Assembly: GCF_025463825.1 (NCBI RefSeq)
Contig: NZ_JAODBG010000075.1
Span: 1 to 45,219 of the forward strand
From: Cryobacterium sp.
GTDB taxonomy: Bacteria > Actinomycetota > Actinomycetes > Actinomycetales > Microbacteriaceae
DNA length: 45,219 nt
Direction of reading: 5' to 3'
Positions 23,809 through 32,311 of this stretch are shown piece by piece (position 1 is the first letter of the stretch; each line of letters opens with the position of its first letter). The position numbers were made by a program, and so were the translations under genes. Under the pieces are notes generated by a model. It saw nothing but the letters and a program-made list of their open reading frames with translations, was not told the origin of the DNA and did no database searches.

Positions 23809-25443
23809 CGGGTGCCGTCCCAGTTCTGCGCCGACGTCTCCTGCTCCGCCTTGACCTGGGAGTAGGCGTCGGTGAACGACGACGAGGTCGTCTCCGCCTC
23901 GAGCAGGTTCTCGAGCTCGGCGATGTGATCGAGGCATTCGCTGCCGGACGGAGAAGGTGCGGATGCGCCGGCGGGCGGAGCTCGATACGTGACGCGTCCC
24001 TCTGCTGGAAGGGGTGCCGGTTGCGCCCGCTGCCGGTGCGCGGCCTCCAGCCGGGACCGGCTCACCACCGTGGCGCCGATGAGCAGCGCCAGGCAGACCA
24101 GCAAACCGGCGCGCAGGTCGACAGTGGTGGGCGGGGCTCCGGTTGTGCCCAGGATCAGACCCGTCGCGATGGCCACACAGAACGTGGCCGAGAGGCGTTG
24201 GGTGAGCTGCAGGAACGAGGCGGCGACACCGCGGAAGGCATCCGCAGCAAAGCCCAGCGTGATAGCCCGCAGCGGCGGTTCAACCAGGCCCGCCGTGAGC
24301 CCGGCGGCGACCTCGGTGACCACGATCACCGCGACCAGCGTGTCGCCGGAAAACCACAGGGTGGCCAGGCACAGCGCCGCCAGGGCCAGCACCTGGGAAG
24401 CCAGGCCGATCGTCACGCTCGCTGGGCCCAGCCAGGCGAAGAGCCGCGAGCTGAACCCGGATGCGGCCGGCCGGGCGGCCGCGCTGGGCACCAGGACCGC
24501 CGCGACCAGCAAGGGGGAGAGGCCCTCGCCCTGCAACAGGAAGATCGTCACAATGCCGATGTGCGCGACGACCGCGCCGAACCACAGCAGCGCCACGACG
24601 TTGCCGGCGACGAACCCGGGCGACCGCATCAGGGCAGGAACGAACAGCGGGTTTCTACCCGTCGCCGCGTACCGCCGCTCCCAGAGCACCTGGGCGGCCA
24701 GCAGCAAAACCACGGAGCCCACGACCGCCGCGAGGACTCCGCCGGTGATACCGGGATCGATCACCGGCAGGGTGACGAGCACGACGATCGCGCCCAGTAC
24801 GGTGATGCCGGGCAGATCCAGGTGCGGCCGGCGGCCGGCGGGCGCGCTCGCGCGGCGCCGAGCGCAGCAACCCGGCCAGGAAAACGGTGACGAGCACCGG
24901 GGGCACGCTCAGCAGCACGACGGCCCGCCAGGCGAGCGCATCCGGCAGGGTGGTAAGCACCAGCCCGCAGGCGAGCGGGCCGAAAATGGCGGCGGCGGCG
25001 CCGGCCATCGAGTACAGGGCCAGGGCGCGCACCCGGCCCGGCCCGGCGAACTCGTCCTGGATGATGCCGAGCACCTGTGCGCTGATCAGCCCGGCGCCGA
25101 AGCCCTGCACCAGGCGCCCGGCAACGGCGATCCAGATGGTCGGTGCCAGGCCGGAGGCGAGCGTGCCGAGCACGAAGACGGCCAAGCCAAGGATGAACAG
25201 GCCGCGGCGGCCGTAGGCGTCACCGAGCCGCCCGCCGGGCACCAGACCCAGGCCGAAGCTGAGGGAGTACGCGGCCAGGAACCACTGCACGCCATTGGTC
25301 TCGGCGTGCAACTCGGAGCCCAGGTACGGCACCGTGTAGGTGATGACGGAGGCATCCACCAGGGTGCCGAAGCCGGCGCCCAGGCAGCAGAGCAGCGCGA
25401 GGCGTCGGTGCCGCTGTGAGCGGTTGAGTGCATCCGGTGTCAT
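23805..25443 (-). pseudogene. MFS drug-efflux-type transporter, frameshifted, with a foreign-looking C-terminal tail
   Basis: The first frame encodes DHA2-type MFS helices: 'LGAGFGTLVDASVITYTVPY', 'FLAAYSLSFGLGLVPGGRLG' (motif A region 'GDAYGRR') and 'VQGFGAGLISAQVLGIIQDE'. Near 24850-24870 the frame changes and the remaining helices follow ('LRAITLGFAADAFRGVAASF', 'LLVCLALLIGATVVSRSR'). After the last helix the frame continues into an acidic tail, 'ECLDHIAELENLLEAETTSS' to 'NWDGTR', unlike an MFS end. The tail looks like the C-terminus of a soluble AAA-type protein (inference), so a deletion may have fused two genes. ATG 25443 has GGAGA upstream; ATG 25458 is possible. Confidence 0.72.
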
Positions 25444-25506
25444 CGGTTCTCCGTTCATGGTGACCAAAGAGAAACGCGACAGCAGTTGTCTCGAGAGAGT
25501 GTGGAG

Positions 25507-27138
25507 CTATTCGGCGGCGGTCCAGGCTCCGGTGAGCTGGTCCAGACGCGAGTCCGCGCCGAGGGTCACACCGCCCACATCCGGCTGGGTGGCCAGGATC
25601 GACGTGAGCTCGTGCACCGGGATCTGGTAGTACTGGGACGCGATGCGCTCCTGAGCGTCGGCGAGCACGTCGGCGCGGGCGGCCGGGTCACCGGTGGCGA
25701 GCTGCTCCTGCAGCAGCGCCTCGAGGGTGGGGTCGTCGATGCGCAGGGTGTTCGCCGCGGCGCTGGAGAAGGTGGTGCGCAGCACGTCGCCGTCGGCGCG
25801 GGAGAGGTTCTGCCAGGAGATGTCGAAGTCGCCGCTGGTCTGCTTCTCCAGGAACGACGGCACGTCGCCGCCCTGCAGGGTCAGTTCGATGCCCACGTCC
25901 TTGAGCTGCTGTTGCAGCAGTTCGAGTGAGGTCTGGTTGGGGCCGAAGTTGGTGATCCAGTTCACGACCAGCGAGAGGCGGGTGCCGTCCTTCTCGCGGA
26001 TGCCGTCGTCGCCGAGTTTCCAGCCGGCGCCGTCGAGCAGCTTCGCCGACGTCTTGGGGTCGAACTCGAAGTAGTCGGACTCGTCCGCGTAGCCGGGGGT
26101 CGTGGCGGCGAGGATGCTGGTGCCCACGTTGAACTCGTCGTTCAGAGCGGTGTCGCGGATCTCGGTGGCGTTGGTGGCGTGGGCGATGGCCTCCCGCACC
26201 GCGATGTCGGCGACGATCGGTCGGGACAGGTTGAAGTATTCGCCGAAGCTGACGCCGGGGTTGCCGCGGCTGACCAGCGGGAAGCTGCTCGCGGTGAGTG
26301 TCTCGACGTCGACGGGCTGCACGCCGCCGATCACGTCGACCTGGCCGGAGGTGAGGCTGCCGGTGCGCACGGCCGGCTCGGGCACGATCGGGAACGTGAC
26401 GCTGTCGAGGTAGGCTTCGCCGTCCAGGTCTCGGGATGCGGGGCTCCAGGCGTAGCCGTCGCGCCGGTCCAGCACGGTCTCGACGTCCTTGGTGTAGGTG
26501 TTCAGCACGAACGGGCCGGTTCCCACCACGTCGGCGCCGTTGGCCCGGTCGTCGTAGGGCACCGCGAGGGTGGCGGCACCGACGATGCCCAGCGGCACCG
26601 ATGACGTGGAGTTGGGGAACGCCGAATTCGGCGTGCTGAAGGTGACCTGGACGGTGTAGTCGTCGAGCACCGTGGTCTCCTGGTAGCCGACGAACGAACT
26701 CACGGCCTGGGACTTGGGGCCGGCGGCGATGATGTCGTCGAAGGTGCCCTTCACGTCGGCGGCGGTGAACGGGGTGCCGTCGGAGAAGGTCACGTCGTCC
26801 CGCAACTCGAACGTGAAGACCGTGGCGTCCGCGTTGGCCTCCCAGCTCTTCGCCAGCCACGGCTCGAGCTCGTTGGTGTCGGGGTTCTGGTACAGCAGCG
26901 AGTCCACCAGCTGGCGGGTGACGTACCAGGTGTCGTTGCCCGATCCGGTGCCGGACGGGTTCAGCGAGATCGGGTCGTTGGCGAGGGCGAACGTGAGGTC
27001 GCCGCCCACGGCGGGCTCGGCATCCGTACCCGCAGTGGTGCCGGTGCCGGCCGAGCCGCCCGCGCAGGCGCTGAGGGCGACGGTGAGGGCGAAGGCGGTG
27101 CCGAGGAGGGCGGTTCGCCCCCAGTGGAAGCTGCTCAT
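25507..27138 (-). CDS. ABC importer substrate-binding lipoprotein (peptide/nickel, SBP family 5)
   Basis: A 543-residue extracellular solute-binding protein. The signal with lipobox is 'LTVALSACAGGSAG' (Cys about 25). Family-5 hallmarks are 'DLTFALANDPISLNPSGTGS', 'LAKSWEANADATVFTFELRD', 'VTFSDGTPFTAADVKGTFDD' and 'VREAIAHATNATEIRDTALN'. It binds oligopeptides or other small ligands and hands them to the DppB/DppC channel encoded just upstream. ATG 27138 overlaps the ATPase stop (ATGA), with GGAG 8 nt upstream. Being last in a BCDF-A order is slightly unusual; SBP genes are commonly first. Location in the LLM island suggests a thiol-derived peptide or S-conjugate ligand. Confidence 0.9.
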   Translation of the reverse strand: MSSFHWGRTALLGTAFALTVALSACAGGSAGTGTTAGTDAEPAVGGDLTFALANDPISLNPSGTGSGNDTWYVTRQLVDSLLYQNPDTNELEPWLAKSWEANADATVFTFELRDDVTFSDGTPFTAADVKGTFDDIIAAGPKSQAVSSFVGYQETTVLDDYTVQVTFSTPNSAFPNSTSSVPLGIVGAATLAVPYDDRANGADVVGTGPFVLNTYTKDVETVLDRRDGYAWSPASRDLDGEAYLDSVTFPIVPEPAVRTGSLTSGQVDVIGGVQPVDVETLTASSFPLVSRGNPGVSFGEYFNLSRPIVADIAVREAIAHATNATEIRDTALNDEFNVGTSILAATTPGYADESDYFEFDPKTSAKLLDGAGWKLGDDGIREKDGTRLSLVVNWITNFGPNQTSLELLQQQLKDVGIELTLQGGDVPSFLEKQTSGDFDISWQNLSRADGDVLRTTFSSAAANTLRIDDPTLEALLQEQLATGDPAARADVLADAQERIASQYYQIPVHELTSILATQPDVGGVTLGADSRLDQLTGAWTAAE

Positions 27139-28916
27139 GGTTGTACTCCAGATCGTGTGTGGTGTGAGTGGGAAACGGAGGGGGATACTCTGCTGCCCCG
27201 GCCCGGGATGGCGTCGAGCAGGGCCCGGGTGTAGACGTGCCGGGGCGAGCGGAACACGTCGGTGACAGCACCGACCTCGACGAGTTCACCGAGCCGCATG
27301 ACGCCCACCCGGTGCGCGATCTGGCGCACCACGGCGAGGTCGTGGGAGATGAACAGGTAGCTGAGCCCCAGCGACCGCTGGAGGCTGGCGAGCAGGCCGA
27401 GGATCTGCGCCTGGATGGAGACGTCGAGCGCCGAGACGGGTTCGTCGAGCACCAGCAGTTCCGGGTTCACGGCCAGCGCCCGGGCGATGGCCACCCGCTG
27501 GCGCTGCCCGCCGGACAGCTCGGCCGGGCGGCGGCCGAGCACCGTCGCCGGCAGCGCCACCACGTCCACGAGTTCCGCCGCGCGCCCCTTGCGGTCGGCT
27601 CCGGAGCCCAGGCCGTGCGCGGTGAGCGGGTCGGTGATGATCTGGGCGATGGTCAGGCGCGGGTTCAGCGACGCGTACGGGTTCTGGTGCACCAGCTGGA
27701 TGCGCCGGCGCAGTTCCCGCAGTTCCCGGCCGCGGGCGGCGGTGATGTCGCGGCCGTCGAAGAGCACCTGCCCGCTGGTGGTGTCGTCCAGGCGCAGGGC
27801 GAGCCGCGCCGTGGTGGTCTTGCCGGAACCGGACTCGCCCACCAGGGCGAAGGTCTGGCCGCGCGGCACCGAGAAGCTCACGTCGGCCACGGCCCGGTTC
27901 ACGCCAGTGCCGGCCCCGCGGGGGCCGGGGAAGTCCTTGACCAGGTTGCGCAGCACCAGCACGTCGGCGGCGTGCTTGTCGAAGCCGGTGGCCGCCACCG
28001 GCCGGTCGAGCACGGAGAACGGGTCGCCGGGCGCGCCGCCGAACACCCGGGCGCGGATCTCGTCGGCGAGCGGTTCGAGTGCACGGTCCACGTCGCCGGC
28101 GGCGTTCAGGCTCGGCGCCGCGGCAATCAGGGCGCGGGTGTACGGGTGCGTGGGCGCACCGAGCACCTCGGCGGGGGTGCCCTGCTCCACGACGGTGCCC
28201 TCGCTCATCACCACGATGCGGTCGGCCCGGTCGGCTGCGATGCCCAGGTCGTGCGTGATCAACAGCACGCTCATGCCGGTTTCGGCGGCCAGCTCGTCGA
28301 TGTGGTCGAGGATCTGCCGCTGCACGGTCACGTCGAGCGCGCTGGTGGGCTCGTCGGCGATGATCAGGTCGGGGCCGCCGATGATGGCGATGGCGATGAG
28401 CACCCGCTGGCGCATCCCGCCGGAGAGTTCGTGCGGGTACTGGGCGGCGCGCAGCTCCGGTTCGGGCAGGCCGGCCCGGCGGAGGGCTTCGATCGCGGCG
28501 ATCTCGGCGTTCTTGCGGTCGGCGAGGCCGTGGATGACAAGTACCTCGGCCACCTGCGTGCCGATCCGTTTCACCGGGTTGAGCGACACGGTCGGGTCCT
28601 GCGGCACCAGGCCGATGCGGCGGCCGCGCACGGCGCGGAGGTCCTTGCGGCCGGCGCCGACGAGGTCGGTGCCGTTGAACCGGATGCTGCCGCGCACGAT
28701 GCCGGCCTGCTTCGCGAGCAACTGCACGATGGCGTGCGCGGTGGTGGACTTGCCCGACCCTGACTCGCCGACGATGGCCACGCGTTCGCCGCGCCCGATG
28801 GTCAGGCTCACATCGCGGACGGCGTCGATGGTGCCGGCCGCGGTGCGGTACTGCACCGCCAGGCCGTCGATGTCGAGCACCGGGGTACCCGGTGCGGGGG
28901 CCGTGACGTCGCTCAT
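27135..28916 (-). CDS. Fused dual ATP-binding subunit of dipeptide-type ABC importer (DppD-DppF)
   Basis: A 593-residue protein with two complete ABC ATPase halves. Half one: 'AIVGESGSGKSTTAHAIVQL' (Walker A), 'YPHELSGGMRQRVLIAIAII' (signature), 'DLIIADEPTSALDVTVQRQI' (Walker B). Half two: 'ALVGESGSGKTTTARLALRL', 'PAELSGGQRQRVAIARALAV', 'LLVLDEPVSALDVSIQAQIL'. 'GAPTHPYTRALIAAAP' and 'RSPRHVYTRALLDAIPG' are the usual peptide-transporter ends of each half. ATG 28916 overlaps the DppC stop; a longer in-frame reading upstream is an artefact. It drives import from the cytoplasmic face. Confidence 0.93.
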   Translation of the reverse strand: MSDVTAPAPGTPVLDIDGLAVQYRTAAGTIDAVRDVSLTIGRGERVAIVGESGSGKSTTAHAIVQLLAKQAGIVRGSIRFNGTDLVGAGRKDLRAVRGRRIGLVPQDPTVSLNPVKRIGTQVAEVLVIHGLADRKNAEIAAIEALRRAGLPEPELRAAQYPHELSGGMRQRVLIAIAIIGGPDLIIADEPTSALDVTVQRQILDHIDELAAETGMSVLLITHDLGIAADRADRIVVMSEGTVVEQGTPAEVLGAPTHPYTRALIAAAPSLNAAGDVDRALEPLADEIRARVFGGAPGDPFSVLDRPVAATGFDKHAADVLVLRNLVKDFPGPRGAGTGVNRAVADVSFSVPRGQTFALVGESGSGKTTTARLALRLDDTTSGQVLFDGRDITAARGRELRELRRRIQLVHQNPYASLNPRLTIAQIITDPLTAHGLGSGADRKGRAAELVDVVALPATVLGRRPAELSGGQRQRVAIARALAVNPELLVLDEPVSALDVSIQAQILGLLASLQRSLGLSYLFISHDLAVVRQIAHRVGVMRLGELVEVGAVTDVFRSPRHVYTRALLDAIPGRGSRVSPSVSHSHHTRSGVQP

Positions 28917-29872
28917 CTGCTGCGCCTTTCGTCGGAGTCCAGTGCCCGGGAGAGCGCGTTGGCGGCCAGCACGGTGAGGGCGATCACGATGCCGGGCAGG
29001 GTGGTGAGCCACCAGGCGGTGGTGAGGAAGTTGCGCCCGGTGGAGACCAGGGAGCCCCACTCCGGGGCGGGCGGCTGGGCGCCGTAACCGAGGAAGCTCA
29101 GCGCGGAGATGGCGAGGATGGCGGTGCCGAATTCGAGGGCGGCGAGCACCATCACCGGGCCGGCGGAGTTGGGCAGCACGTGCCGGAAGAGCACCCGCGA
29201 CCAGCGGTTACCCGACGCGAGCGCGGCTTCCACGTAGACGGCGTTGCGCACCCGGATCACCTCGGAGCGCATGATGCGCGACACCGCGGCCACACTGCCA
29301 AGGCCCACGGCGATGGCCACGTTCACGGTGCCGAAACCGAGCACCGTGATCAGCGCCAGCGAGAGCAGCAGGGCGGGGATGGACAGCAGCACGTCGCTGA
29401 TGCGCATGATCACGTCATCCACCCACCGGCCGATGAACCCGGCCAGCAGGCCCAGCAGTGACCCGACCAGCAGGCCGATGCCCACCGCGATGAGCGCGGC
29501 CTGCAGGGTGAGGGCGCTGCCGTAGACCACCCGGGCGAACAGGTCACGGCCGAGCTGGTCGGTGCCGAACCAGTGCGCGGCGGACGGGCCGGTGAGTTTG
29601 TCGGCCGGGACCCCGTCGATCGGGTCCTGGCCGGTGAACAGGCCCGGCGCCAGGGTGGCGACGAGCACCAGCACCAGCCACACGACCGCGAGAACGGTGC
29701 CGGGGTGGCGGCGGAGGTTCAGGACCAGCCGGGCGAGCCGGCCGGCTGCGCCGCGGGCGGTGCCCCCCGGGGCGCGGCGGCGGCTCGCGACGGCGTCGGC
29801 GAAGCGGTTGCCGGCGGTGCCGACGAGACCGTCGGTCGCGGTGCTGGTTTCGGAGGTGCGCGTAGTCGTCAT
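28913..29872 (-). CDS. ABC importer permease, DppC type
   Basis: A 319-residue inner-membrane protein with six predicted helices. The cytoplasmic N-terminal tail ('TSETSTATDG...') is followed by a first helix 'VLAVVWLVLVLVATLAPGLF', the family motif 'HWFGTDQLGRDLFARVVYGS', and the EAA loop region 'RNAVYVEAALASGNRWSRVL' with 'FRHVLPNSAGPVMV'. ATG 29872 overlaps the DppB stop (ATGA), which fixes the start. It pairs with DppB to form the channel for the SBP-5 ligand. Confidence 0.92.
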   Translation of the reverse strand: MTTTRTSETSTATDGLVGTAGNRFADAVASRRRAPGGTARGAAGRLARLVLNLRRHPGTVLAVVWLVLVLVATLAPGLFTGQDPIDGVPADKLTGPSAAHWFGTDQLGRDLFARVVYGSALTLQAALIAVGIGLLVGSLLGLLAGFIGRWVDDVIMRISDVLLSIPALLLSLALITVLGFGTVNVAIAVGLGSVAAVSRIMRSEVIRVRNAVYVEAALASGNRWSRVLFRHVLPNSAGPVMVLAALEFGTAILAISALSFLGYGAQPPAPEWGSLVSTGRNFLTTAWWLTTLPGIVIALTVLAANALSRALDSDERRSR

Positions 29873-30837
29873 GCGGGAACTCCGGTCTGCACGCGGGCCA
29901 CCCGGCGGCGGCCGATCACGATCCGCGGGTCGAGGATGGGGTAGATGAGGTCGACGAGCAGGTTGGTCAGCACGAACACCGCGGCGGCGAACAGCACGAT
30001 GCCCTGCACCAGCGGGATGTCCTGCTGGGCCACCGCCGTCGCGGTGACCCGGCCGAGGCCGGGGCGGGAGAACACGGTCTCGGCCACCACTGTGCCCGAC
30101 AGCAGCTGCCCCACGATCAGGCCGGTGACCGTCAGTGCCGGCAGGGCGGCGTTCCGCAGCGCGTGCCGGAAGTGCACCCGGGCGGGCCCGGCACCCTTGG
30201 CCCAGACGGTGTCGATATAGGGCTCGCGCAGGGTGTTGGCCAGGCTCTTGGACAGCAGCTGGGCGATGGTCGCGCCGGTCGGCAACGCCAGGGTGATGGC
30301 CGGCAGCACTGCGGCGGCGAAACCGACGTTGCCCACGGCGGGAAACAGCGGGATACCGAACGAGAACCACTGGATGAGCAGCAGCGCGAACCAGAACCCG
30401 GGCACGGCCACGCCCAACGGCGGCAGGGCCAGCAGCAGTCGGCCGAGCGCGGCGTTGCGGCTGAAGGTGGCCAGAATCGCCAGACCCGTTCCGAACACGA
30501 TGGCCAGCAGCAGGCCGAGGGCGGCGATCTGGATGGTGGACGGCAGCGCCTCGCCGATCAGTTCGGTGACCGGCCGGCCGGTGGGGATGGACTGGCCGAG
30601 GTCACCGCGAACCAGTGCGACGAGCCGGTCGAAATACTGCACGATCAGCGGTTTGTCGAGGCCGAACTCGGCGCGGAGGGCATCCAGCTGGGCCGGGGTG
30701 ATGTCGGTGGCGTCGGGTCCGGCGATCAGCCGGGCCGGGTCGCCCGGCAGGGCGTAGAGCACGAGGAACGAGACGGTGTAGGCCGCCCACAGCACCCCGA
30801 TCGCCTGGGCCAGGCGGCGGATGATGTATCGGGTCAC
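29869..30837 (-). CDS. ABC importer permease, DppB type
   Basis: A 322-residue permease that begins 'VTRYIIRRLAQAIGVLWAAY', the usual DppB start, followed by 'LPGDPARLIAGPDATDITPA' (periplasmic loop), 'GDLGQSIPTGRPVTELIGEA' and the EAA loop 'YIDTVWAKGAGPARVHFRHA'. GTG 30837 is chosen; TTG 30846 is an alternative. First gene of the five-component importer, all joined by 4-bp overlaps. A TAGCCT -10-like box (30887-30882 on this strand) would give a leader of about 40 nt. It is divergent from the LLM pair at 31034 across a shared control region. Confidence 0.92.
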   Translation of the reverse strand: MTRYIIRRLAQAIGVLWAAYTVSFLVLYALPGDPARLIAGPDATDITPAQLDALRAEFGLDKPLIVQYFDRLVALVRGDLGQSIPTGRPVTELIGEALPSTIQIAALGLLLAIVFGTGLAILATFSRNAALGRLLLALPPLGVAVPGFWFALLLIQWFSFGIPLFPAVGNVGFAAAVLPAITLALPTGATIAQLLSKSLANTLREPYIDTVWAKGAGPARVHFRHALRNAALPALTVTGLIVGQLLSGTVVAETVFSRPGLGRVTATAVAQQDIPLVQGIVLFAAAVFVLTNLLVDLIYPILDPRIVIGRRRVARVQTGVPA

Positions 30838-30881
30838 GGCTGGCAACTTTCTGGTGGGGCGCGAAGAGGAGGGCTGGACAC

Positions 30882-31010
30882 AGGCTAGACAGCGGGTCAA
30901 TCGGCCGGCCGCATTGTTACCCGGCGTTGCGTCCGTGACCTCGTGTTACCGCCCGGTAGGCCTCAAGCCCGGCGGCGTGCCTAGCGTGGGGGAAACCTCA
31001 GTGACATTCC
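30882..31010. promoter_or_regulatory. Divergent promoter region between dpp-type operon and LLM-LLM-rhodanese operon
   Basis: Minus-strand -10 TAGCCT (30887-30882) for the importer; plus-strand -10 TAGCGT (30982-30987) for the LLM pair. Between them lie two TGTTACC copies (30915-30921 and 30944-30950), the small palindrome TACCG-CC-CGGTA (about 30947-30958), and CCGTGAC-N2-CGTG (30933-30945). The block GCCTAGCGTGGGG around the plus -10 recurs identically at 40909-40921. Confidence 0.45.
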
Positions 31011-31033
31011 AGCCACAGCGAAAGGACCACACC

Positions 31034-32311
31034 ATGACCGCACGATTCCACCTCGGTATCGCCCTCGACGGCGCGGGCTGGCATCCGTCGGCCTGGCGTG
31101 AACCGGATGCCCGCCCCACCGAACTCTTCGATTTGGCCTACTGGGTCGACCTGGTGCGGATCGCCGAGGCGGCCGGCATCGACCTGGTCACCTTCGAAGA
31201 CGCCTTCGGGCTGCAGTCCGCCGGCTTCGGCGGCGTCGACGACCGCCACGATGAGGTGCGCGGCCGGCTCGACGCGCTGCTGCTGGCCGCCGCGATCGCG
31301 CCGCACACCAGCCGCATCGGGCTGGTCCCCACCGTCACCACCACGCACACCGAACCGTTCCACGTGGGCACCGCCACCGCCACCCTCGACTACGTCAGCG
31401 AGGGCTGGGGCGGCTGGCGCGTGCAGGTCTCCGGGCGGGCGCACGAGGCCGCGCACGTCGGCCGCCGCACCCTCCCTCCGCTGGACCCCGGCGCTGTCGT
31501 AGCGGGCACCGACCCGGCGCAGACCGCGCTGATCGAGCAGCTCTTCGGCGAGGCCGCCGACACCATCGAGGTGGCGCGCCGGCTCTGGGACAGTTGGGAA
31601 GACGACGCCATCATCCGCGACGAGCCCACCGGCCGCTTCATCGACCGCGACAAGCTGCACTACATCGACTTCGCCGGCGATACCTTCACGGTGAAGGGCC
31701 CGTCGATCACGCCGCGCCCGCCCCAGGGCCAGCCCGTGGTCTTTGCGCTCGCCCACCAGAAGGTGCCGTACGAGCTGGCCACCGCAGCCGCCGACATCGT
31801 GGGGATCACCCCCAAGGACGACGCGCACCTCACCCAGATTCTCGGCGAGCTGGCGGACGCGGCGGCCACCGTCACGCGCACGGCCCCTGAGCCGTTGCGG
31901 GTGTGGAGCGAGGCCGTGATCCTGATCGAAGACAGCCCCCAGGAGGCCCGCGCGGCCCTCGCCCGGCTGGACGCCGCGCACGGCGCGACGTACACCTCGG
32001 ACACCGTCATCCTCGCCGACACCGCCGCGAACGTGGCGGCGCAGCTGCTCGCCTGGCACGATGCCGGCCTCGACGGGGTGCGGTTGCGCCCCGCCCGGCT
32101 GCCCGCCGACCTGGTGCGGATCACCGCCGAGGTGGTTCCCGCGCTCGCCGCCGCCGGGGTGCTCGACCGGCCCGCCGGCGCGGGCACCCTCCGCGAGCGG
32201 CTCGGGCTGGGCGTGCCGGAGAACCGCTACGCCGCATCCGCCGACCCCGCCCCCGGCGCCCTCCGCAACGACCCTGCTGACCACAACCTGATCGGAAGCG
32301 CCCGCTCATGA
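31034..32311 (+). CDS. LLM-class flavin-dependent oxidoreductase
   Basis: A 425-residue luciferase-fold enzyme. It starts 'FHLGIALDGAGWHPSAWREP', then 'DLVTFEDAFGLQSAGFGGVD', 'RIGLVPTVTTTHTEPFHVGT', 'LDYVSEGWGGWRVQVSGRAH' and 'TIEVARRLWDSWEDDAIIRD'. Family members need FMNH2 and O2. ATG 31034 has AAAGGA 8 nt upstream; an in-frame reading further upstream lies in the promoter. The stop overlaps the next LLM gene (ATGA), so two different LLMs are made in tandem, possibly for two substrates or as partner subunits like LuxAB. Confidence 0.9.
   Translation: MTARFHLGIALDGAGWHPSAWREPDARPTELFDLAYWVDLVRIAEAAGIDLVTFEDAFGLQSAGFGGVDDRHDEVRGRLDALLLAAAIAPHTSRIGLVPTVTTTHTEPFHVGTATATLDYVSEGWGGWRVQVSGRAHEAAHVGRRTLPPLDPGAVVAGTDPAQTALIEQLFGEAADTIEVARRLWDSWEDDAIIRDEPTGRFIDRDKLHYIDFAGDTFTVKGPSITPRPPQGQPVVFALAHQKVPYELATAAADIVGITPKDDAHLTQILGELADAAATVTRTAPEPLRVWSEAVILIEDSPQEARAALARLDAAHGATYTSDTVILADTAANVAAQLLAWHDAGLDGVRLRPARLPADLVRITAEVVPALAAAGVLDRPAGAGTLRERLGLGVPENRYAASADPAPGALRNDPADHNLIGSARS

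Noticed and set aside
24000-25419. Plus-strand frame of 476 codons across the MFS region
   Set aside because: Arg/Ala/Pro-rich shadow; the minus strand carries recognisable transporter helices.
27168-28977. Long plus-strand open frames (500+ codons) opposite the ABC ATPase
   Set aside because: They are antisense shadows of a protein with complete Walker and signature motifs; high G+C keeps stops rare on the opposite strand.
30837-30900. Longer N-terminus for the DppB permease
   Set aside because: Extra residues have no membrane or signal character and overlap the -10 region; family proteins start at the RYIIRRL segment.
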